DNA of 64,000 bases from Modestobacter sp. VKM Ac-2977 (GTDB taxonomy: Bacteria; Actinomycetota; Actinomycetes; Mycobacteriales; Geodermatophilaceae). A model generated the notes under the pieces. That model ran no database searches. It had not been told where the DNA came from and was given only the letters and a program-made list of their open reading frames with translations. Positions 47,877 to 57,472 of this stretch are shown here, in pieces (the stretch's first letter is position 1; every line of letters starts with the position of its first letter). The translations under genes were made by a program, and so were the position numbers. Location: assembly GCF_026968045.1 (NCBI RefSeq), contig NZ_JAPVBQ010000004.1, positions 248,001 to 312,000 of the forward strand. The letters run 5' to 3'.

Positions 47877-49186
47877 CGGGCTGCTCCTCCGGTCGCGCGC
47901 AGTTCGAGGACGGCGGCGGTGTCCGGCGAGAGCCCGCGGGCCGCCGCCTGCACCTGGTCGGGCGTGACCGCGGCCAGCCGGGCGGCGAGCTCGCCGGCCA
48001 GCTCGGCCCGGCCGTGGATGAGCTCGGCGGAGGCGAACCCGAGGGTGCGGCCGAGCACGGAGTCGGCCTGCTGGAGCAGCTGCGCCTCGGTGCGCGCGGT
48101 CACCCGGGCCAGCTCGTCGGCGGGGACGCCGTCGGTGGCGACCTTGTCGACCTCCTCGTGCACCGCCGTGAGGACCCGGTCGACCGGGACGTCGGCCGGG
48201 TGGTGCACCTGGCTGACCAGCAGCGTGGCGTCACGGACGTCGAAGGGGTCACCGAAGAGGCCGAGGTAGGTGCTCTGCGCCACCGCGAGCCGGTCGGTGT
48301 GCAGCAGCCGGCGCTCGAGCCGGGACGCGTCGCCCTCGCTGAGCAGCTCGGCCAGCAGCACGGTGCCCAGGTAGGTGTCCAGGTCACCGACCGGGTCGGG
48401 CACCCGCCAGCCGATCGCCACGGCCGGCGCAGGCGCCAGGCGGTCCTCGACCACACCGCGGCGGACCGTGGTGGGCGAGGGCTCGCCGACGACCGGGGCC
48501 GGCGGGGCCGGCCGGGCGGGGACCGGGTCGAACCAGCGGCGGACCAGCACCTCGGTCTCGGCCGGGTCCAGGTCGCCGCCGATGCAGAGCACCGCGTTGG
48601 ACGGGGCGTAGTAGCGGGAGAAGAAGTCCGTGGCGTCGTCGACGGTGGAGGACTCGAGGTCGACGAAGGAGCCGTAGCCGTCGTGCGTGTTGGCGAAGCT
48701 CTCGAACGCGATCTCCGGCAGCTGCAGCCAGGGGAACGCGCCGTAGGGCCGGTTCAGCACGTTGACCCGGATCTCCTCCTTGACCACGTCGATCTGGTTG
48801 CGGAGGTTCTCCTCGGTGATCGCCGGGGCCGCCATCCGGTCGGCCTCCAGGAAGATCGCCCGCTCCAGTGCCTCGGCGGGCAGGGCCTGGAAGTAGTTCG
48901 TGTAGTCCTGGTGGGTCGACCCGTTGAACGTGCCGCCGGCGGCCTGGACGAGGCGGGCGTGCTCCATCTTCGGCACGTTCGCCGAGCCCTGGAACATCAT
49001 GTGCTCGAAGAGGTGCGCGAAGCCGGTGCGGCCCGGCGGCTCGGATCGCATGCCGACGTCGTAGAAGACGCTCACGGCGACGACGGGGACACTCCGGTCC
49101 GGCGCGAGGACGACCCGCAGCCCGTTGTCGAGCGTGAACCGCTCCACCGGGTGCCGCAGGGTCAGGTCGGGCCCAGCTGCTGTCAC
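47873..49186 (-). CDS. M16 zinc metallopeptidase, catalytic subunit
   Basis: 437 residues. The inverted zincin motif GFAHLFEHMMFQGSANVP (HLFEH) and the distal glutamate in IDVVKEEIRVN are present. Start VERFTLDNGLRVVLAPDRSV is the canonical first strand. It is overlapped by its inactive partner gene downstream. GTG 49186 is probably leaderless, with TAGGGT 7 nt upstream on the minus strand. Substrates are unknown; the enzymes degrade peptides in a closed chamber. Confidence 0.92.
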   Translation of the reverse strand: MTAAGPDLTLRHPVERFTLDNGLRVVLAPDRSVPVVAVSVFYDVGMRSEPPGRTGFAHLFEHMMFQGSANVPKMEHARLVQAAGGTFNGSTHQDYTNYFQALPAEALERAIFLEADRMAAPAITEENLRNQIDVVKEEIRVNVLNRPYGAFPWLQLPEIAFESFANTHDGYGSFVDLESSTVDDATDFFSRYYAPSNAVLCIGGDLDPAETEVLVRRWFDPVPARPAPPAPVVGEPSPTTVRRGVVEDRLAPAPAVAIGWRVPDPVGDLDTYLGTVLLAELLSEGDASRLERRLLHTDRLAVAQSTYLGLFGDPFDVRDATLLVSQVHHPADVPVDRVLTAVHEEVDKVATDGVPADELARVTARTEAQLLQQADSVLGRTLGFASAELIHGRAELAGELAARLAAVTPDQVQAAARGLSPDTAAVLELRATGGAAR

Positions 49187-49350
49187 GCCGACGACCCTAA
49201 CCGCGCCGTACGACACGCCGCAGACGGGGACGGCCGAGCTCCCCCGGCCGGGCTACCGCCACCACCTGGCCAACGCCACGCGGCAGCGCCACACGGTCAG
49301 CCGCGGAGGCGACCCGGTGAGAGCTCAGCGCGACCCGGAGGACCGCGAGA

Positions 49351-50280
49351 TCACAGCACGTCGACGTCGGCGAGCACCCGGTCGATGGCCCCGTACAGCT
49401 CGGCGTGCGTGTTCGGGACGGACAGGTAGAGCAGCGCGGGCGCGGGCCGGCCGACGTCGATCAGCAGCAGGGCGGCCCGCTCGCCGCTGGCGTCGTAGCC
49501 CTCGGCGTCCCAGGTGAGGTCGAACTCGACGACCCAGGCCGCCGCCCCGTCGACGGTCACCGCCTCGTCGCGGCGGATCTCGCGCTCGTTGGGCCCCGGG
49601 TAGTAGCGGGCGCGCACCGAGTCGGCCACGGCGGTGGCCGTGGACTGCAGGGTGTCGGGGCCGGCCCACCCGTAGAAGGGGGCGAGCGGCCCCGAGGTGC
49701 ACTGGGCGATGAAGACCCCGCTCTCGCCGGGCAGGTCGTCCTGGGTGACGAAGTACTGGCCGGCGACCGCGGCCATCTCCAGCTGCACGCCCCGGTCCCA
49801 CTCGAACCAGCCGGCACCGAGGAAGGGGTAGGAGATGCCGGCGGCCTCGTCGATGATCCGCACGGTCCCGGGAGGGAACTCCCGGCCGGGCGCGGGGACA
49901 GCTGCGGCCACCGGCGCCTCGTCCTCCGGCTCCGGATCGGTCCCGGAGCTCCCGACCAGCAGCCCGGCCAGCACCAGCACGAGCACGAGCACCAGCACGA
50001 ACCCACCCAGCCCGAGCAGCAGCGGGTTGCGACGCGGCCGGGCCGGCTCGGGGCTCCCCCAGGAGTCCCAGGACGACGGCGGGTCCTGCGCCGGCGGGGC
50101 CTCGAACGGCCGGCCGACGGTGACCCCCGGGCCGGCCGGGGTGGTGACGTCGGACCAGGTCAGTCCGTTCCACCAGCGGACCAGCCCCGGGGCGCCGTCC
50201 GGGTCGGGGTACCAGCCGGCCGGGGGCGCGCTGCCCTGACCGATCGACTGCCCGGCCAGCTCGGGGCCCGGCCCGCTCAT
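49351..50280 (-). CDS. DUF2510 membrane-anchored protein
   Basis: 309 residues. The N-terminal DUF2510 WW-like motif is AGWYPDPDGAPGLVRWWNGL. A Pro-rich cytoplasmic linker leads to one transmembrane helix of alternating Leu/Val (FVLVLVLVLVLAGLLVG, residues 93-110), then an external domain with ISYPFLGAGWFEWDRGVQLE. The Leu/Val codon run is a DNA microsatellite-like stretch. Function is unknown; such proteins are common in actinobacteria. ATG 50280; the M20 gene start is upstream in the same direction with only 22 bp between. Confidence 0.82.
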   Translation of the reverse strand: MSGPGPELAGQSIGQGSAPPAGWYPDPDGAPGLVRWWNGLTWSDVTTPAGPGVTVGRPFEAPPAQDPPSSWDSWGSPEPARPRRNPLLLGLGGFVLVLVLVLVLAGLLVGSSGTDPEPEDEAPVAAAVPAPGREFPPGTVRIIDEAAGISYPFLGAGWFEWDRGVQLEMAAVAGQYFVTQDDLPGESGVFIAQCTSGPLAPFYGWAGPDTLQSTATAVADSVRARYYPGPNEREIRRDEAVTVDGAAAWVVEFDLTWDAEGYDASGERAALLLIDVGRPAPALLYLSVPNTHAELYGAIDRVLADVDVL

Positions 50281-50302
50281 CGTCGGTGCTCTCCCCTGGC
50301 GT

Positions 50303-51724
50303 TCAGCGCGCCGGGAACGGGACGGTGGCCAGCTCGCGCCACAGGTGGGCAGCGGCCTCGGCGCCGCGGTACAGCATCGGCAGCAGCACCCGCTCGTTCG
50401 GCGAGTGGATCCGGTCGGTGGGCAGGCCGGCGCCGAGGAACAGCAGCGGGGCGCCGAGGATGCCGGCCAGGTCGGCCTCCGGGCCGCTGCCGCCCTCGCG
50501 GGTGAACAGCACCTGGTCGGCGTCGGTGTCGAAGGCCTGCCCGATGGAGCGCAGCAGCGCGTCCATGGCCGGGTGGTCGATGTCGCTGCGGCACGGGGCG
50601 ACGCCCCCGGGCGGCACGTGGACGTCGGCCTCGATGCCGGCGGGGGTGTTCGCCTGCACCCAGGCGCGCACCTGCTCGCCGAGGTCGGCCGGCACCTGGT
50701 CGGCGACGAGCCGGAAGGTCACCTTGGCGTGCGCCTCGGCCGGGACGATCGTCTTGTGGCCGGGGCCGGTGTAGCCACCCCACATGCCGTTGACCTCGGC
50801 GGTCGGGCGGGCGCCGACCCGCTCCAGGGTGCTGAAGCCCGCCTCGCCGGTGGCCACGCGGGAGGCGGCCGGGCCGGCCAGCCACGCCTGCTCGTCGAAC
50901 GGCACCCGGCCCATCAGCTCGCGCTCGCGGTCGGTCAGCGGCCGCACCTTGTCGTAGAAGCCGGGCAGGATGACCCGCCCCGATTCGTCGTGCAGCGAGG
51001 CCAGCAGCTCGGCCATGGCGTGCAGCGGATTGGGGACGGCGCCACCGAAGGAGCCGGAGTGCAGGTCGACGGCGGGACCGCGGAGGGTGATCTCGGCGTC
51101 GGCCAGGCCACGCATGGCGGTGACGGCGCTGGGGACGTCGGGGGCGGCCATGCCGGTGTCGCTGACCACGATGACGTCGCAGGCCAGCCGGTCGGTGTGG
51201 GCGCGCAACAGGTCGGCGAAGTACGGCGACCCGGACTCCTCCTCGCCCTCGATGAGCAGCTTCACCGTGACGGCGGGGGTGTCCCGGCCGGTGGCGGCCA
51301 GGTGGGCGCGCATGCCGAGCAGGTGGAAGGCGACGTTGCCCTTGTCGTCGATGGCGCCTCGGGCGTGCAGCTCGGGGCCGTCGGGGCCCTCGACCCGGGT
51401 GGGCTCGAAGGGCGGGTGCTCCCACAGCTCCGGCGGGTCGACCGGCTGGACGTCGTGGTGGCCGTAGACCAGGGCGACCGGCGCTCCGGAATCGGCCGAG
51501 GGCCACTCGGCGAAGACGGCCGGAGCGCCCTCGGTCGGCCAGATCTCCACGGTCGGGAAGCCGGTGCGGCGCAGCGCCTCCGCCAGCCACTCGGCACTGG
51601 CGGCCACGTCGCCGGCGTGTGCCGGGTCGGCCGAGATCGACGGGATCCGCAACCAGGCGTCGAGGTCGGCGTGCAGGTCGTCGAGGTGGGCGGTGACGAA
51701 GTCGCGTTCGGCGGAGCTGCTCAC
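50303..51724 (-). CDS. M20 family dipeptidase
   Basis: 473 residues. Metal-binding motifs: VALVYGHHDVQPVDP (His, Asp), RGAIDDKGN, LLIEGEEESGSP (Glu catalytic) and DIDHPAMDALL. It probably cleaves dipeptides (beta-Ala-His or Cys-Gly type) and needs two zinc ions; the family includes the mycothiol-related and carnosinase enzymes. GTG 51724 is probably leaderless from TACCGT 7 nt upstream. It is divergent from the epoxide hydrolase. Confidence 0.9.
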   Translation of the reverse strand: MSSSAERDFVTAHLDDLHADLDAWLRIPSISADPAHAGDVAASAEWLAEALRRTGFPTVEIWPTEGAPAVFAEWPSADSGAPVALVYGHHDVQPVDPPELWEHPPFEPTRVEGPDGPELHARGAIDDKGNVAFHLLGMRAHLAATGRDTPAVTVKLLIEGEEESGSPYFADLLRAHTDRLACDVIVVSDTGMAAPDVPSAVTAMRGLADAEITLRGPAVDLHSGSFGGAVPNPLHAMAELLASLHDESGRVILPGFYDKVRPLTDRERELMGRVPFDEQAWLAGPAASRVATGEAGFSTLERVGARPTAEVNGMWGGYTGPGHKTIVPAEAHAKVTFRLVADQVPADLGEQVRAWVQANTPAGIEADVHVPPGGVAPCRSDIDHPAMDALLRSIGQAFDTDADQVLFTREGGSGPEADLAGILGAPLLFLGAGLPTDRIHSPNERVLLPMLYRGAEAAAHLWRELATVPFPAR

Positions 51725-51773
51725 GCAATGGACGGTATCCCGCCGTGCCGACGCGACCGGCCGGGTGCCGGGC

Positions 51774-51779
51774 TAGGTT
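51774..51779 (+). promoter_or_regulatory. Leaderless -10 hexamer TAGGTT
   Basis: TAGGTT, then 6 nt, then ATG 51786. No Shine-Dalgarno is present. Confidence 0.55.
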
Positions 51780-51785
51780 GCCTGC

Positions 51786-52676
51786 ATGGCCGTGGGAATG
51801 CTGCAGGTGGACGTGGGCGACCTGACCTTCGACGTCCGGACGGACGGGCCGGAGGACGGTCCGCCGGTGCTGCTGCTGCACGGCTTCCCCGAGACGTCGC
51901 TGAGCTGGTCGGCGGTGACCCCGCTGCTCGCCGAGGCGGGGCTGCGCACCTACGCACCCGACCAGCTGGGCTACTCCCCCGGCGCCCGTCCCGGGGAGGT
52001 GGACGCCTACGCGCTGACCAACCTGGTGCAGGTGACCGCGGACCTGATGACCGCCCTGGACGTGCCGGTCGCCGACGTCGTCGGGCACGACTGGGGCGCC
52101 AACGTGGCCTGGGGCCTGGCCGGCTGGCACCCCGACCGGGTCCGCACCCTGACCGCCGTCTCGGTGCCGCACCCGACGGCCTACACGCTGGCCTTCCGTG
52201 CCGATCCGGAACAGAAGGAACGGTCGGCCTACATCAAGCTCTTCTGGCAGGCCGGCAAGGCCGAGGAGGTGCTCCTCGCCGACGACGCCCGACGACTGCG
52301 GCGGATGCTCGACGCACCGGGCGTGCCCACGGAGGCGGTCGACGTCTACGTGCGGCAGCTGTCCGCGCCGGGTGCGCTGACCGCAGCGCTGAACTGGTAC
52401 CGGGCGATGAGCTCGGCCACCCGGGTCGATCCGGTGGAGGTGCCGACGACGTACGTGTGGAGCGACGGCGACGTGGCGGTGGGCCGGATCGCCGCGGAGG
52501 CGTGCGCGGACCAGGTCACCGGCGACTACCGCTTCGTGGAGCTGCCCGGGGTCACCCACTGGGTCCCCGAGCAGGCGCCCGAGGACCTCGCCCGGGCAGT
52601 GCTGGACCGGATCGCCCGGGGCGGGGCGGCCGGCCCGGCAGCAGACGCCGGGTTGGCCCGGAGCGGGCAGGGGTAA
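51786..52676 (+). CDS. Alpha/beta hydrolase, epoxide-hydrolase-like
   Basis: 296 residues. Oxyanion-hole motif LLHGFPETSLSW, nucleophile Asp in VVGHDWGANVAW, and general base His in GVTHWVPEQAPEDL are all present, as in soluble epoxide hydrolases; haloalkane dehalogenase is another possibility. Cap domain about 140-200. ATG 51786 with a leaderless promoter. It is followed by the Mrp operon 70 bp later, so it may or may not be co-transcribed. Confidence 0.82.
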   Translation: MAVGMLQVDVGDLTFDVRTDGPEDGPPVLLLHGFPETSLSWSAVTPLLAEAGLRTYAPDQLGYSPGARPGEVDAYALTNLVQVTADLMTALDVPVADVVGHDWGANVAWGLAGWHPDRVRTLTAVSVPHPTAYTLAFRADPEQKERSAYIKLFWQAGKAEEVLLADDARRLRRMLDAPGVPTEAVDVYVRQLSAPGALTAALNWYRAMSSATRVDPVEVPTTYVWSDGDVAVGRIAAEACADQVTGDYRFVELPGVTHWVPEQAPEDLARAVLDRIARGGAAGPAADAGLARSGQG

Positions 52677-52746
52677 GCGCGACCCCGTGACCGTGCCGCC
52701 GCGCTGCGCTGCCCCCGCGGCGAGCACCTGTGGTGACGACTGACCG

Positions 52747-55548
52747 GTGCTCCTCGCCGTCGCCCTGCTGGGCATGCTCGCGCTCGCCGTGGCCGCGCCG
52801 CCGCTGGCCCGGCGCCTCGGCCGCACCACCGGGTACCCGCTGGCGGCCGGTTACCTGGCGGTCGCGGCGCTGCTCGCCTCGACCGCCCCGCGGGTGTGGG
52901 CCGGTGAGACCGAGACCGCGTCGTGGGAGTGGCTGCCGTCGCTGGGCGTCTCGCTCTCACTGCGGCTGGACGGGGTCGCCGGCGTCTTCTGCCTCATCGT
53001 CCTCGGCGTCGGCGCCCTGGTCATGGCGTACTGCCCCGGCTACCTCGGCGACGACGAGCCGCACGGGACCGTCTACCTGCTGCTGACCCTCTTCGCGACC
53101 AGCATGCTCGGTCTCGTCCTGGCCGCCGACGTGGTGCTGCTGTACGTGTTCTGGGAGCTGACCACGGTCTGCTCCTTCTTCCTGATCTCCACCGCCGGGG
53201 CCGCCGCTGCCCGCCCGGCCCGGCAGGCCCTGCTGGTCACGGCGGCCGGCGGCCTGGCGCTGCTCGCCGCCGTGGTGCTGCTCACCGTCGCCGCCGGGAC
53301 GACGGACCTGGCGACGATCCTCGCCGAGCCCGACCGGGTGCTGGACTCCGGGCTGGCCTGGCCGATCGGCGGGCTCCTCGTGCTGGCGGCGGCCACGAAG
53401 TCCGCGCAGCTGCCCTTCCACTTCTGGCTGCCCGGCGCGATGGTGGCCATGACGCCGGTGAGCGCCTACCTGCACTCGGCCACGATGGTCAAGGCCGGCA
53501 TCTACCTGCTGCTGCGCTTCTCGCCGCTGTTCGCCGACGAGGCCGCGTGGTCCACGGCGTTGATCGGCGTCGGCCTGTTGACGGCGGTGACCGGCGCGTT
53601 CCTGGCCCTGCGCGAGAACGACCTGAAGGGGATCCTCGCCTACTCGACGGTGAGCCAGCTCGGCCTGCTGGTCGCGGTCATCGGCGTCGGGACGCCGGAG
53701 GCACTGGCGGCCGCGGTGCTGCACACCTTCGCCCACGCGCTGTTCAAGGCGACCCTGTTCATGCTCGCCGGGATCGTCGACGAGGAGACCGGGACCCGCG
53801 ACATCCGGGAGCTCTCCGGCATGTGGCGGGCCATGCCGGTCACCGCGGCGACGACGGTGCTGGCCGCCCTCTCGTTGGCCGGGGTCATCCCGATGCTCGG
53901 CTTCGTGAGCAAGGAGTACCTGTTCATGGGGCTGCTCGAGGCCGAGGGCGCCCCGTGGGCCGGCCCGGCCGCCCTCGCGTTCGGCGTCACGGCGTCGGTG
54001 CTGACGTTCGCCTACGCCGCCCGGATCGTGCACGGCGGTTTCGGTGGCTCCGAACAGCACGCCGACGTCTCCGAGCCCCCGGCCGCCTTCCTGCTGCCCG
54101 GGGCCGTCGCCGCGGGGCTCGGCCTGGTGCTCGGTCCCGCGGTCAGCGTGCTGAGCCCGATGATCGTCTCGGCCGCCCGCGACGTCGCCCCGGCCGGAGA
54201 CCCCCCGGAGGTGTACTTCTGGCACGGGTTCAGCCCGGAACTGGGCATGTCGGCGCTGACGATCGTGCTCGGCCTGGTCCTGTTTGCGTTCCGCGCCCCC
54301 GTCGACCGGGCGCTCCAGCGCCTCCGCCTCCCCGACGCCGGGCGGCTGTTCGACCGGGCGCACGACAGGGTGATCGCGCTCGGGCACGTGGTGGGCGCTC
54401 CGGAACGCACCTCCTCCCCTGCCGCCCACCTCAGCCGCCCGTTGGTGGCGTTGGTCGCGCTGGGGGGCGTGGGGGCCGTGCTCGTGAGCGGGCTGCCCGC
54501 CCGCGCCGACACCGACCGCCCCCTCGACTGGGTGGTCGCTGCGCTGCTGACCGTGGTGGTGCTGGCCGCGGTGCTGACCGGCTCCACCCTGGCGGCCGTG
54601 GGCCTGGTCGGCGTCACCGGCCTGCTCGTGGCGACGTGGTTCCTGCTCGCCGGCGCGCCCGACGTCGCGCTCACCCTGATGCTCGTCGAGGTGATGACCG
54701 CAGTGGTGGCGGTCCTGGTGCTGCGTGAGGTGCCGGGCCGGCTCGTGCGCACCCCGTGGCGCGAGGCCGTCCCGGCCGCGGCGCTGGCGCTGGGGGCCGG
54801 CGTGGCCGCGGCGCTGGCCACCCTCGCGTTCACCGGTCGCCGGGAGCTCTCCGCGGTCGGGGAGCACTTCCTGACCTCGACGGAGGAACAGACCGGCGGC
54901 ACGAACGTCGTCAACACGATCCTGGTCGACTACCGGGGCCTGGACACCCTCGGCGAGGCTGTGGTGCTGGGCACGACCGCGCTGGGCACGGCCCTGGTCC
55001 TCGGCCGTTCCGAGCGGCGCCGCACCCCCGCGCCGGGCACGCCGGCCGGCCACCGGCGTGACGCCGTGCTGGAGGTCAGCAGCCGGGTGCTGGTGCCGGG
55101 CATGTTCGCGCTCTCCGCCTTCCTGCTCTGGCGGGGGCACGACGAGCCCGGCGGTGGCTTCATCGCCGCCCTGGTCGCCGGGGCCGCGATCGCACTGAGC
55201 CAGCTGACCTCCGGGCCGGACACCCTGCTGGGCAGGCTGACCGCGCCGGACCGGCTCGCCGGCGCCGGCCTGGTGCTCACCGTGGCCGTCGGGGCGCTGC
55301 CCACCGTGCAGGGCGAGGCGTTCCTGACCCCGGTCGAGCTGCCGCTGCTGCACTCCCTCGGGATCGGCTCCACGTTCCTGTTCGACCTCGGCGTCTACCT
55401 GCTGGTGCTGGGCCTCCTGGCGGCCGCGGTCACACGACTGGAGCACCCGGACCTCACCGATGACGACGACGAGCCGTGCCCTCCGGGCACCAGCTCCTCG
55501 GCCGCCGGTCCCCTGGTCACCGACCGGGTCCCGGAGCGGGCGCCGTGA
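52747..55548 (+). CDS. mrpA: Na+/H+ antiporter subunit MrpA fused with MrpB domain
   Basis: 933 residues. The first about 500 are the NuoL-like proton channel (VLLYVFWELTTVCSFFLIST, SAQLPFHFWLPGAMVAMTPV, HALFKATLFMLAGIVDEETG). A linker and NuoJ-like MrpA C-terminal part follows (TGLLVATWFLLAGAPDVALT), then a MnhB domain (SRVLVPGMFALSAFLLWRGH, GGGFIAALVAGAAIALSQLT). It forms the large subunit of the multisubunit cation antiporter in the membrane. GTG 52747 begins in a hydrophobic stretch. The stop overlaps mrpC by 4 nt. Confidence 0.92.
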   Translation: MLLAVALLGMLALAVAAPPLARRLGRTTGYPLAAGYLAVAALLASTAPRVWAGETETASWEWLPSLGVSLSLRLDGVAGVFCLIVLGVGALVMAYCPGYLGDDEPHGTVYLLLTLFATSMLGLVLAADVVLLYVFWELTTVCSFFLISTAGAAAARPARQALLVTAAGGLALLAAVVLLTVAAGTTDLATILAEPDRVLDSGLAWPIGGLLVLAAATKSAQLPFHFWLPGAMVAMTPVSAYLHSATMVKAGIYLLLRFSPLFADEAAWSTALIGVGLLTAVTGAFLALRENDLKGILAYSTVSQLGLLVAVIGVGTPEALAAAVLHTFAHALFKATLFMLAGIVDEETGTRDIRELSGMWRAMPVTAATTVLAALSLAGVIPMLGFVSKEYLFMGLLEAEGAPWAGPAALAFGVTASVLTFAYAARIVHGGFGGSEQHADVSEPPAAFLLPGAVAAGLGLVLGPAVSVLSPMIVSAARDVAPAGDPPEVYFWHGFSPELGMSALTIVLGLVLFAFRAPVDRALQRLRLPDAGRLFDRAHDRVIALGHVVGAPERTSSPAAHLSRPLVALVALGGVGAVLVSGLPARADTDRPLDWVVAALLTVVVLAAVLTGSTLAAVGLVGVTGLLVATWFLLAGAPDVALTLMLVEVMTAVVAVLVLREVPGRLVRTPWREAVPAAALALGAGVAAALATLAFTGRRELSAVGEHFLTSTEEQTGGTNVVNTILVDYRGLDTLGEAVVLGTTALGTALVLGRSERRRTPAPGTPAGHRRDAVLEVSSRVLVPGMFALSAFLLWRGHDEPGGGFIAALVAGAAIALSQLTSGPDTLLGRLTAPDRLAGAGLVLTVAVGALPTVQGEAFLTPVELPLLHSLGIGSTFLFDLGVYLLVLGLLAAAVTRLEHPDLTDDDDEPCPPGTSSSAAGPLVTDRVPERAP

Positions 55549-55925
55549 CGGCCGCGCTCGTGGTGGGCCTCCTGGTGGCCTCCGGGGTCTTCCTGCTGCT
55601 GCGCCGGGGGCTGCTCCGTGTCGTCCTGGGCTTCGTGCTGCTCGGGCACGCGGTGAACGTCCTGCTGGTCTCCGCCGGCGGCATGCAGCGACGCGGCGTG
55701 CCCCTGCTCGGGGAGGCCGAGGCCGACGTGGCCGCCGACCCACTGCCCCAGGCCTTCGTGCTGACCGCGGTGGTCATCACCTTCGGGATCACCGTGTACA
55801 TGCTCGCCCTGGCCCGGGCGGGCGACCCGGGTGCGACGACCGGGGAGCCGGCACCCGGGGAGGACGCGGACCGAGGCGGCGAGGCCGCCGACCTCGACCA
55901 GCGCACCGAGGGTGGGCCGTCGTGA
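55545..55925 (+). CDS. mrpC: Na+/H+ antiporter subunit MrpC (NuoK-like)
   Basis: 126 residues with three membrane helices: VVGLLVASGVFLLLRRGLLR, VLLGHAVNVLLVSAGG and AFVLTAVVITFGITVYMLAL, as in MnhC/NuoK. The acidic C-terminal tail is an addition. GTG 55545 and both ends overlap neighbours by 4 nt, so translation is coupled along the operon. Confidence 0.92.
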   Translation: MTAALVVGLLVASGVFLLLRRGLLRVVLGFVLLGHAVNVLLVSAGGMQRRGVPLLGEAEADVAADPLPQAFVLTAVVITFGITVYMLALARAGDPGATTGEPAPGEDADRGGEAADLDQRTEGGPS

Positions 55926-57472
55926 CCGGCGGCCTCCTCGTCCTGCCCGTGGCCGGGCCGCTGCTGGTGGCCGGCCTGCTGGCACTCGTGCACCACCGGT
56001 GGCCGCACACCACCCGGCTCGACCGGGTGGTCGGGCCGGCCGCCGCCGGCGGGGTGCTGGTCTTCGCGGGGTTCCTGTTGGCCGCGACGTCGGGCGGTGC
56101 GGTGCCCGTGCTCCAGCTGGGTGGCTGGCAGCCGGGCATCGCGATCGTCTTCGCCGCGGACACCTTCAGCGCGGTGATGCTGGCGGTCACCTCACTGCTG
56201 GTGCTGGTCTCGCTGCCGTTCGCCGCGGCCCTCGGTGAGGACGAGGACCCGGCCTTCGTCCCGCTCGTGCTGGTCCTGCTGGCCGGGGTCTCCGGCGCAG
56301 TGCTCACCGCGGACCTGTTCAACCTGTTCGTCTTCATCGAGGTCATGCTCGTGCCGAGCTACCTGCTGTTCGCGGCGGGCGGCGGGGCCGAGCGGCTGGC
56401 CGCCGCCCGGCTGTACGTGAGCATCAGCCTGATGGCCTCCACCGTCCTGCTCGCCGGGGTCGGTCTCGTCTACGGCGTCGCGGGCACGGTGAACCTGGGT
56501 GAGCTGGCCGGCGCCGCGGAGTCGTCGCCGGCCGTCGGGTTCGCCGCGGCGGTCGTGCTGCTCGCGCTGGGCGTGAAGTCGGCGGTCGTCCCGCTGCACG
56601 GCTGGCTGCCGCAGACCTACTCGCGGACCGGTCCCGCGGTCGCCGCGCTCTTCTCGGGGTTGCTCACCAAGGTCGGCGTCTACGCGGTCATCCGGCTGTA
56701 CTCGGTCGTCTACGGCGGCGCACCGCGGTACCTCTGGGTGATAATGGCCGTCGCCCTGCTGACCATGGTGGTCGGCGTGCTGGGTGCGGTCGGCGAGCAC
56801 GCGATGCGGCCGGTCCTCATCTTCCACATGGTGAGCCAGATCGGCTACGTCTTCGTCGGGCTGGCCCTGTCCACGGCCACTGGGCTGAGCGCCACGGTGT
56901 TCTTCCTGGTCCAGTACGTGCTGGTCAAGACAGCGCTGCTGATGTGCGCCGGGGTGGTGGAGCACCGCTACGGGACCGGCGACCTCGACCGGCTCGGCGG
57001 CCTGGCCCGTCGGGAACCGCTGCTGGCCGGTGTCTTCGCGGTCGCCGCGCTCACGCTGGCGGGCATCCCACCGCTGTCGGGGTTCGTCGCCAAGCTCGGG
57101 CTGGCCTCGGCGGCCGCCGCGGCGGGGCACCACCTGGCCGTGGCCCTCATCGTCGGCGTGAGCCTGCTGACCCTGCTGTCGATGGTGAAGCTGTGGAACG
57201 GCGTGTTCTGGGAGCCGCCCGACGAGCAGCCCGGTGCGGACGGGGACGCCGAGCCCGGCGAGGCCTCGGCCGCCGCGGACGGCGGTGCGTCGCCCGTGGC
57301 CAGCGCCCTCGGGAGCCGGGTACGGCCGCTGGTGCTCGCCCCGCCGCTGTTCCTGGCCGCGTCCGCCGTCGTGCTCGGGCTCTGGGCCGAGCCGCTGCTC
57401 TCGCTCAGCACCGTGGCCGGTGCCGACCTGGCCGACCCCGCTGCCTACGTGGCGGCGGTGACCGGGCGATGA
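55922..57472 (+). CDS. mrpD: Na+/H+ antiporter subunit MrpD (NuoM/N-like)
   Basis: 516 residues, about 14 membrane helices. Signatures: VLTADLFNLFVFIEVMLVPS with the conserved Glu, KSAVVPLHGWLPQTYSRTGP with the Lys, and YVLVKTALLMCAGVVEHRYG. It forms the second proton path. GTG 55922 overlaps mrpC, and the stop overlaps mrpE. Confidence 0.93.
   Translation: MTGGLLVLPVAGPLLVAGLLALVHHRWPHTTRLDRVVGPAAAGGVLVFAGFLLAATSGGAVPVLQLGGWQPGIAIVFAADTFSAVMLAVTSLLVLVSLPFAAALGEDEDPAFVPLVLVLLAGVSGAVLTADLFNLFVFIEVMLVPSYLLFAAGGGAERLAAARLYVSISLMASTVLLAGVGLVYGVAGTVNLGELAGAAESSPAVGFAAAVVLLALGVKSAVVPLHGWLPQTYSRTGPAVAALFSGLLTKVGVYAVIRLYSVVYGGAPRYLWVIMAVALLTMVVGVLGAVGEHAMRPVLIFHMVSQIGYVFVGLALSTATGLSATVFFLVQYVLVKTALLMCAGVVEHRYGTGDLDRLGGLARREPLLAGVFAVAALTLAGIPPLSGFVAKLGLASAAAAAGHHLAVALIVGVSLLTLLSMVKLWNGVFWEPPDEQPGADGDAEPGEASAAADGGASPVASALGSRVRPLVLAPPLFLAASAVVLGLWAEPLLSLSTVAGADLADPAAYVAAVTGR

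Noticed and set aside
49957-50010. Short tandem repeat in the DUF2510 gene as CRISPR-like
   Set aside because: It is a Leu/Val codon run encoding a transmembrane helix, without spacers.
52957-55743. 928-codon frame antisense to mrpA
   Set aside because: Composition is His/Gln/Arg/Gly-rich shadow; mrpA on the other strand has clear membrane helices and family motifs.
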